NCBI RefSeq assembly: GCF_016834455.1
Contig: NZ_CP069213.1
Coordinates: 255,001-319,000 of the forward strand
Length of the DNA stretch: 64,000 bases
Direction of reading: 5' to 3'
Origin: Shewanella litorisediminis
Lineage (GTDB): Bacteria; Pseudomonadota; Gammaproteobacteria; Enterobacterales; Shewanellaceae
Position 1 is the first letter of the stretch. Every line of letters starts with the position of its first letter. Positions 59,535 to 64,000 of the stretch are shown piece by piece. The position numbers were made by a program, and so were the translations under genes. The notes beneath the pieces are model-generated. The model made no database searches. It saw only the letters and a program-made list of their open reading frames with translations, and had not been told where the DNA came from.

Positions 59535-60158
59535 TTATTTGATAAGACAAGGCTCTAAATCACCATAACATACTAGCCGATCAAATAGATTGCTAACGAC
59601 AATAGGTTCGAATTGATAGTTTGAGTCTTTATGCCAACTAATTAATACATCGGGATCATCTTGAGTCTTGCCTTGATCATATAGAGAGTAGTTTAATGTG
59701 AGATCAATCACGGTTAAGTCATGTAAGGTTAACCAAGCGTGCAACTTTAACTTCGACAAATCTGGGCCAATATTAACCAAACGCTTAATATCATTCCGAG
59801 TAACTTTGAATGAGTCGACATATTCCCCTTTATATCGAACATTGCCAATTGTAAGAAATACTGGTACATCGGGAAAAATATTCCTGTCTTGAGCGTCTTC
59901 CAGCAATTGTAAAGCTCTAGATGAATATTCTAAGCATTTGTGAGATGGATTTGTGAATCCATTAATTAAGAAGTAATGCAAAATAAAATTCTTAACGTCT
60001 TTATAGTAAATTTCATTTGGAATTTTTTGCATGGACTTATTTAGAAGCTTTCTTAATTCCAAAACAGATAAGCCCTGTGAACTATCAAAGGAATTTCCAA
60101 AAGATAAAGCCTTCAAAAATTGACTTTTATAATTGTCTACATATGAGTTTGTAATCAT
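59535..60158 (-). CDS. hypothetical protein, possibly transglutaminase-like fold
   Basis: 207 residues. The N-terminal half is helical. A cysteine in PSHKCLEYSSRALQLLED is followed about 75 residues later by KLHAWLTLHDLTVIDLTLNY. A Cys on a helix, then HAW and D-x-T on strands, is the layout of papain-like transglutaminase or N-acetyltransferase folds. The assignment is only inferred from that spacing. No signal peptide. Very AT-rich gene in the cassette-like part of the island. Confidence 0.6.
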   Translation of the reverse strand: MITNSYVDNYKSQFLKALSFGNSFDSSQGLSVLELRKLLNKSMQKIPNEIYYKDVKNFILHYFLINGFTNPSHKCLEYSSRALQLLEDAQDRNIFPDVPVFLTIGNVRYKGEYVDSFKVTRNDIKRLVNIGPDLSKLKLHAWLTLHDLTVIDLTLNYSLYDQGKTQDDPDVLISWHKDSNYQFEPIVVSNLFDRLVCYGDLEPCLIK

Positions 60159-60349
60159 AGTTTAACTTAGTAAGTGAATCCGAATTCTATTTAAAACACA
60201 GTGTAAAGTAGTGGATCGAACTGTATTTATCTCATCAATTTAGTAGTAACGGCCTCATAAAAGCAAGTCCAATTTATGGACAATGAAAAGTAAAAAAATA
60301 ATTATCAACCGAATCCATGCTGCTCCACTAATCGAGCTTAAGCACAGAG

Positions 60350-60604
60350 TTACTTTTTACTAAGTTCATCAAGTCTATGATTAATTATGTTTAGTTGTAA
60401 TTCAATTTCTTTATTATTTATATGTCTTGAGAACATTAAACTTTCCAATGAGAAAATAACATAACCTAAAACAAAAAACAACCCAAACTCAAATTTCATA
60501 ATTATAATTACAGCTGCAAATATCTTTATTGCTGACCATAACACTATGGAAAATTTTTTTCCATTTAATAACCTTTTGATTTTCTGTTCCTGTTCTAAAA
60601 ACAT
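60350..60604 (-). CDS. small membrane protein with two helices
   Basis: 84 residues. A basic N-terminus (EQKIKRLLNGKK) is followed by FSIVLWSAIKIFAAVIIIM and FGLFFVLGYVIFSLESLMF, then a charged coiled-coil-like tail. No family recognised. The 190-bp and 105-bp gaps around it hold nothing I can identify. Highly AT-rich. Confidence 0.6.
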   Translation of the reverse strand: MFLEQEQKIKRLLNGKKFSIVLWSAIKIFAAVIIIMKFEFGLFFVLGYVIFSLESLMFSRHINNKEIELQLNIINHRLDELSKK

Positions 60605-60709
60605 AGCAATTAAATATCCATATTATCTGTTAGGAGGAAATTACATAGAAAAATTCATAAAGTAGTTCCATTGGCAGAATTAATAGCATCATAAAGTAGC
60701 TCGGTTACT

Positions 60710-61294
60710 CTATCGCTGTAATTCGATCTTTATCCCCAATCCCTGCTCGTTGTAAAGCAATGGCTGCAACTGCTCTGGGGTTGAACCAAACCAGAAATCG
60801 ACGTTGGGAACATCGACAAACAGCGGCATGCGGTTGTGGTAAGGGGCGCAGCTGGATATAGGGGCTGTGGTTAGGGTTACCAGCTTGGCTCCGGTGGGTT
60901 CGTTGATTATCAGTCCGGCCATTAGCAGCGGTTTGTTGTCGGCAGCGCTGAAGAGGTACCTCACCTTTCTGGTTTTTTCATTAGTGCCTTCCTGGCGCCA
61001 CTCATACCAACCGGAGCAAGGCACCAGGCATCTGTGCTCGGCAAAGGCAAGTTTGAAAGTGGGCTTTTGCATTACCGTTTCGGCTTGTGCGTTGATAAGG
61101 ATGTTCTTGGCCCAGGCAGGCTTGATGCCCCAAGTAGTATCTAACTGTTTGAGTGAGCCCTGCTGGTGAACGACCGTAGCGACAGCCTGTGTCGGGCGTA
61201 AATCCACATTATCGCTGGTATGGAAATCCAACCCCAGGGTCTCACCAACCCACTGGCACAAGGGATCAGCAATTACATTCATCCGGCCACACAT
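60710..61294 (-). CDS. SRAP-domain protein (YedK/HMCES family)
   Basis: 194 residues. Catalytic Cys2 follows the initiator Met (MCGRMNVIADP). The conserved Asn is in NAQAETVMQKPTF, the Glu in CSGWYEWRQEG and the His in CAPYHNRMP. SRAP proteins form a thiazolidine crosslink with abasic sites in single-stranded DNA and protect them. ATG directly at the conserved N-terminus. Its GC content is closer to the backbone than that of its neighbours, so it may have a different origin from the surrounding AT-rich genes. Confidence 0.93.
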   Translation of the reverse strand: MCGRMNVIADPLCQWVGETLGLDFHTSDNVDLRPTQAVATVVHQQGSLKQLDTTWGIKPAWAKNILINAQAETVMQKPTFKLAFAEHRCLVPCSGWYEWRQEGTNEKTRKVRYLFSAADNKPLLMAGLIINEPTGAKLVTLTTAPISSCAPYHNRMPLFVDVPNVDFWFGSTPEQLQPLLYNEQGLGIKIELQR

Positions 61295-61312
61295 TAGTCA
61301 CGCCCCCGATGT

Positions 61313-61421
61313 TGTTTCACAGATGAAGCATACGCATACTTTCGAGCCCGCATATACAGGTTTCTATGTGTTGAACTAAGTGCAAGGCAATCTTCTAAGA
61401 GTCATGCTACTCACCACTTTT
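61313..61421. repeat. duplicated flank, copy 2
   Basis: Match to 57,133-57,240 (TTTCACAGATGAAGCATACG, TTTCGAGCCCGCATATACAG, AAGAGTCATGCTACTCACC). It lies between the SRAP gene start and an attC-like site. Confidence 0.8.
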
Positions 61422-61438
61422 GTCCATTCATACTCAAC

Positions 61439-61525
61439 TCATAACGCATAGCACACTGGAGGTAAAACACGTTAGCGTTTGACGTCCCAGCAGCCGTAGG
61501 CTGCGAGTGACACGTAAGGTTATGC
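61439..61525 (-). repeat. attC-like recombination site (after the 101-residue membrane protein gene)
   Basis: On the minus strand it starts GCATAAC, whose TAA is the stop codon of the preceding gene, and ends GTTATGA, 87 bp in all. The interior has GCAGCC-TAC-GGCTGC, a perfect hairpin. A stop codon inside the first core and the GTT crossover are both typical of integron cassettes. Confidence 0.48.
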
Positions 61526-61825
61526 TTGATTACTAAAAGAACCTTTAATATCTAAAAATAATACTCTTAAACGTCTTTTGCTTTCCCGTAGACCAATAAG
61601 GCTTGTCGCTGCGAGGCCATAGAATGGACCGAAAATTAGCATTATCATATACAGAGGGAGCATTAATACCTGTAGTCTTTCCGGCACTTTTTTGACAAGA
61701 TAATATAAAAAATCGTGCACAATAATCCACCAACCCAATAGTATTAAAATCACAATCTGATAAACCGAAAGCAAAGCTATGAGAAACATTTCCAAAATGG
61801 CATCAAAAAATTGCGAAACTTTCAA
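61520..61825 (-). CDS. small membrane protein in a cassette-like setting
   Basis: 101 residues with two hydrophobic helices (MFLIALLSVYQIVILILLGW and LMLPLYMIMLIFGPFYGLAA) and a basic C-terminus. The first codon is probably TTG (GGTGAAAAATTGAAAGTT on the minus strand), with a GAGGTG ribosome binding site. The upstream cassette boundary GTTATGC lies only about 15 nt before the start, and its stop lies within the next attC-like site, so gene and cassette have nearly the same length. No function recognised. Confidence 0.6.
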   Translation of the reverse strand: MKVSQFFDAILEMFLIALLSVYQIVILILLGWWIIVHDFLYYLVKKVPERLQVLMLPLYMIMLIFGPFYGLAATSLIGLRESKRRLRVLFLDIKGSFSNQA

Positions 61826-61838
61826 TTTTTCACCTCAA

Positions 61839-61935
61839 GCATAACGCTTTGATAATTGGTTGCGCAGCGAAGCGTAGGCAGTCCAGTGGAGGCTAGTTTT
61901 TTGTGGCCGGAACGAAATTAAGCAACTTGTTACCA
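61839..61935 (-). repeat. attC-like recombination site (after the HEPN-motif gene)
   Basis: On the minus strand it opens GGTAACAAGTTGCTTAATT, 10 nt after the gene stop, and ends AAAGCGTTATGC, 97 bp in all. TAACAAGTTGC...GCGTTATGC is close to the layout of chromosomal integron attC sites. It shares a GTGGAGG-plus-T-run segment with the site at 61,439. Confidence 0.5.
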
Positions 61936-61944
61936 AGTTGAGAT

Positions 61945-62607
61945 TTAACTAAGCAACAAGTCACTTTTAACATGGTCTATATTTGATTTAGAACCGATAA
62001 TTTTGAAGATAGCTTCAACGAATTCAAATGAAGTCTTGCAAGCCCACTGCGCATATTCTTTTTGATCCCACTTGTGTGGCTTGCCATTATGGTCTTTACC
62101 AAAAACTAGTCTGTTAAGGTTAACCCAATAGTCGCCTTGATAAGAACTACCTTTACGCATAAGATCTTTCGATCCGGAGTCCAACCAAGACGCTTTGTAG
62201 TGAGTAATATTGTTTCTTAGAGAAATCAGAGCTTTTGCATTTTGACTTTCTGCACTTCCTCTTGAGATGGGCTCAAAACCAGCAGAAACTAAAAATATAT
62301 CATATTTATCAAGTATGCTTGACCGATCAACAGCTTCTATTTCAGACAGTGTTTTTATCAGCCTTTTACTTTTTTCGCTGATATTTCCCAGCCAATTGTT
62401 AGCGTCCTTTTCTGCTTCAGCGAACAGCTCGTTAATTGTTGCCTCTAGAAAAGCTACGGCAGACAATATTGAAGCCCCAACATGAGTACCGATTTCGCTT
62501 CTAGATGTCAAGCAATCGCTATTATCGATCCGAGCAGCAAGTCTAGAAAAATGAGCTGCCGACTTCGCATGATGAATAGATAAATATGTGCAAATAAGGA
62601 TTCCCAT
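61945..62607 (-). CDS. HEPN-motif protein of unknown function
   Basis: 220 mostly helical residues. ISLRNNITHYKASW holds R-N-x3-H, the catalytic signature of HEPN ribonucleases, in which a polar residue follows the Arg and the His comes four to six residues later. The earlier long helix (ASILSAVAFLEATINELFAEAE) is also typical of HEPN four-helix bundles. HEPN proteins are common effectors in toxin-antitoxin and antiphage systems. No antitoxin of the MNT nucleotidyltransferase type is adjacent. AGAGGAAATT precedes the ATG. Followed by an attC-like site. Confidence 0.65.
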   Translation of the reverse strand: MGILICTYLSIHHAKSAAHFSRLAARIDNSDCLTSRSEIGTHVGASILSAVAFLEATINELFAEAEKDANNWLGNISEKSKRLIKTLSEIEAVDRSSILDKYDIFLVSAGFEPISRGSAESQNAKALISLRNNITHYKASWLDSGSKDLMRKGSSYQGDYWVNLNRLVFGKDHNGKPHKWDQKEYAQWACKTSFEFVEAIFKIIGSKSNIDHVKSDLLLS

Positions 62608-62631
62608 ACTAATTTCCTCTTATTACCGACG

Positions 62632-62795
62632 CCCGCATAAATCACCGGACAGCCAAACACCTGACGCATTACCCAGTCAATGCCACTCACGCCAACGTCT
62701 ACATCTCAGGCCAGCACAACTACGTTTATACCATCGGCTTGCGCATGGAAATCTTCAAATTCGATATGTAAGTTGCTGTAGAGTCGGATATTCAT
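62632..62795 (-). pseudogene. truncated copy of the metallophosphoesterase gene at 50,759
   Basis: It reads MNIRLYSNLHIEFEDFH, then VVVLA-stop-DVDVGVSG and IDWVMRQVFGCPVIY, clearly the N-terminal 54 codons of the intact enzyme with an in-frame TGA replacing a Gly codon. It breaks off before the GNHE motif, directly upstream of the HEPN gene. Similarity continues 5' into the flank up to about 62,880. Confidence 0.88.
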
Positions 62796-62826
62796 ATAAA
62801 GTTATTAAGAAAGCAGATCCGATGAG

Positions 62827-62882
62827 GCTTAACCGAATCCAATCACAATTTATGATCTGAGTGCCACAGTCACTTGTTATAT
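62827..62882 (-). repeat. attC-like recombination site (after the coiled-coil protein gene)
   Basis: On the minus strand it begins ATATAACAAGTGACTG immediately after the gene stop and ends GATTCGGTTAAGC, 56 bp. GTTAAGC matches the crossover consensus GTTRRRY exactly. It is homologous to the 3' part of the site at 51,572. Confidence 0.42.
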
Positions 62883-64000
62883 TCATTTTTTAGACACCAA
62901 AGTACTTACAACGTCTTTTAGTTCTTTGGCTGTTTCGGCTAAACCTTTACTGTCAGAATCTTTAGCCACTTTCGTCGGCAAGGGGGTTTTATAAATTGCA
63001 TTAACAGAATCCATTATCAACTGATCTTTATTTTCTTCTTTTTGTAATTGATCGGCATATGAATTTACCGTCAATGCAACCGCAGACTTAAAAGCGTATT
63101 CCTCTTGGAAGTTTCGCTCTTTTGTATATTGAGAAATAGTGAATAATAATAAACCTATCGCGGGTAATGCCTTAAGTGAATTAACAAATACGACTTGCCA
63201 GCCCAATGCATTTAGATCACCGTTTCCGAACAAGAAAAATATCCATGCAATTGTAGCTAAAGCTGTTACAGGAATGACCCAAGTCCAAAAAGTGATAGAA
63301 GATGAAAGCTCGACCTTTCGTTGTTTAAAGGTTTCAAATAATGAAGCGCCAACTTCACGACCAATTAAGTCATCTAAATATTTGTTTCTTTCTTCAAAAT
63401 GTGAGGTCTTAGAATTAACTAGTTCTAATTTTTCATCAAAAGAACTTTTCAATGAATCAAATGAGGTATTTTGTTTTTCAATCGTTTTTACTTGTTCTTC
63501 AAGAGTGTTGTAAATTTTTCTTAATTCATTTTTTGCTTCTTTATAAATCTCTTCGATTTCTTCCTTTCTGGTACCTGAGCTATCTAATAGTGATTGGATT
63601 CTTTCTGATAGAGATGTAGCCGTAGAATGTAATTCTGATATTTCTGCATTATGATGTCTAGAGGCGCTCAATAGTGATTCAATTTCACTAAGCTCTTTTT
63701 GTTTTACTTTAGTAAATTGAGATAAATCTTCTTTTGTAGACTCCAAACTTTTCAGTTGTTCGTTATATGTACTCAAGGAGCTTTCTAACTGTTTACTAAC
63801 CAGTTCAATTCTTTCACGTTCAGAATTCAAGCTTTCTTCCGAATGCCTAAAGTATTTTCTTTTTGTTTTTTCCCAAAAACCATTAACTGCTTGATAATGA
63901 ACCAATCTTGATAAGTGAGTTACAGCATTTAGAAACCTACCAGTTTCACTGTAAGCAATGAAATTAGCTAAGTCTGAGTTTAACTCTCCACCACCAAACT
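62883..64000 (-). CDS. coiled-coil membrane protein, N-terminus beyond the window
   Basis: The reading frame is open to the window edge (…GELNSDLANFIAYSETG…, then LVHYQAVNGFWEK), so the TTG at 63,905 is not necessarily the start and at least 371 residues are visible. A long charged coiled coil (from SLNSERERIELVSKQ through EKLELVNSKTSHFEE) is followed by two membrane helices (WTWVIPVTALATIAWIFFLF and FVNSLKALPAIGLLLFTI) and a helical tail ending LVSKK. No catalytic motif is visible. The architecture resembles membrane-anchored sensor or effector components of defence islands, but that is only analogy. Strongly AT-rich. Confidence 0.72.
   Translation of the reverse strand, partial: FGGGELNSDLANFIAYSETGRFLNAVTHLSRLVHYQAVNGFWEKTKRKYFRHSEESLNSERERIELVSKQLESSLSTYNEQLKSLESTKEDLSQFTKVKQKELSEIESLLSASRHHNAEISELHSTATSLSERIQSLLDSSGTRKEEIEEIYKEAKNELRKIYNTLEEQVKTIEKQNTSFDSLKSSFDEKLELVNSKTSHFEERNKYLDDLIGREVGASLFETFKQRKVELSSSITFWTWVIPVTALATIAWIFFLFGNGDLNALGWQVVFVNSLKALPAIGLLLFTISQYTKERNFQEEYAFKSAVALTVNSYADQLQKEENKDQLIMDSVNAIYKTPLPTKVAKDSDSKGLAETAKELKDVVSTLVSKK

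Overview
The window looks like the chromosome of a Shewanella-type gammaproteobacterium. The evidence is gene content and order: argE divergent from argCBFGH, gmk-rpoZ-spoT-ridA-trmH, and ppc next to a DUF1439 lipoprotein. Housekeeping codon use is moderately GC-rich. The species cannot be fixed from the sequence alone.

Positions 1-44,690 are ordinary, densely packed chromosome. They hold the end of an rRNA operon (23S lacking its 5' tip, then 5S), cinA, ppc, and the arginine pathway. Next come an acyl-CoA ligase, the trmH/ridA/spoT/rpoZ/gmk block, and a sugar nucleotidyltransferase plus NahK-like kinase pair followed by an Lgt-family gene. An MFS transporter, a large surface lipoprotein, a sulfotransferase, a LysR regulator, a VOC protein, an HNH nuclease, a PqiA-like protein, a lone receiver domain, an alanine/sodium symporter and YjjG follow. 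The stretch ends with a TonB-dependent receptor beside a 1440-residue lipoprotein pullulanase, which I read as an outer-membrane alpha-glucan uptake locus. Convergent genes are separated by clear bidirectional terminators.

From about 44,700 to the end the character changes to an accessory island. Two AlpA-like DNA-binding genes lead into array 1 (45,526-48,217). It contains 31 copies of a palindrome-bearing unit, mostly 77 bp apart, with interchangeable short segments between constant parts. A block of small or defence-flavoured genes follows: a hypothetical, a 31-residue membrane peptide, an IS481-type element, a small membrane protein, a metallophosphoesterase and a NERD nuclease-like protein. 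Array 2 (52,990-56,385) is 3.4 kb with no ORF over 60 codons. It is built from 57 copies of a 17-bp motif at spacings of almost exactly 23, 69, 78 or 119 bp, with hairpin-forming spacers. Beyond it lie debris (a hipA-like fragment and duplicated gene remnants) and an IS903-type element with a perfect 9-bp target duplication. That element splits an ORF that can be rejoined in frame. A very AT-rich run of minus-strand genes then carries a transglutaminase-like candidate, an SRAP protein, a small membrane protein, a HEPN-motif protein and a coiled-coil membrane protein cut by the window edge.

Four sites resembling integron attC sites, all in the same orientation and each directly after a gene, together with duplicated broken cassettes, suggest that the right part is a decayed cassette array of a sedentary chromosomal integron. 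No integrase lies in the window. The two structured repeat arrays are the strongest candidates for something undescribed. They are not CRISPR, they do not encode protein, and their regular grammar asks for an explanation as protein-binding lattices, structured RNAs or foldable single-stranded DNA.
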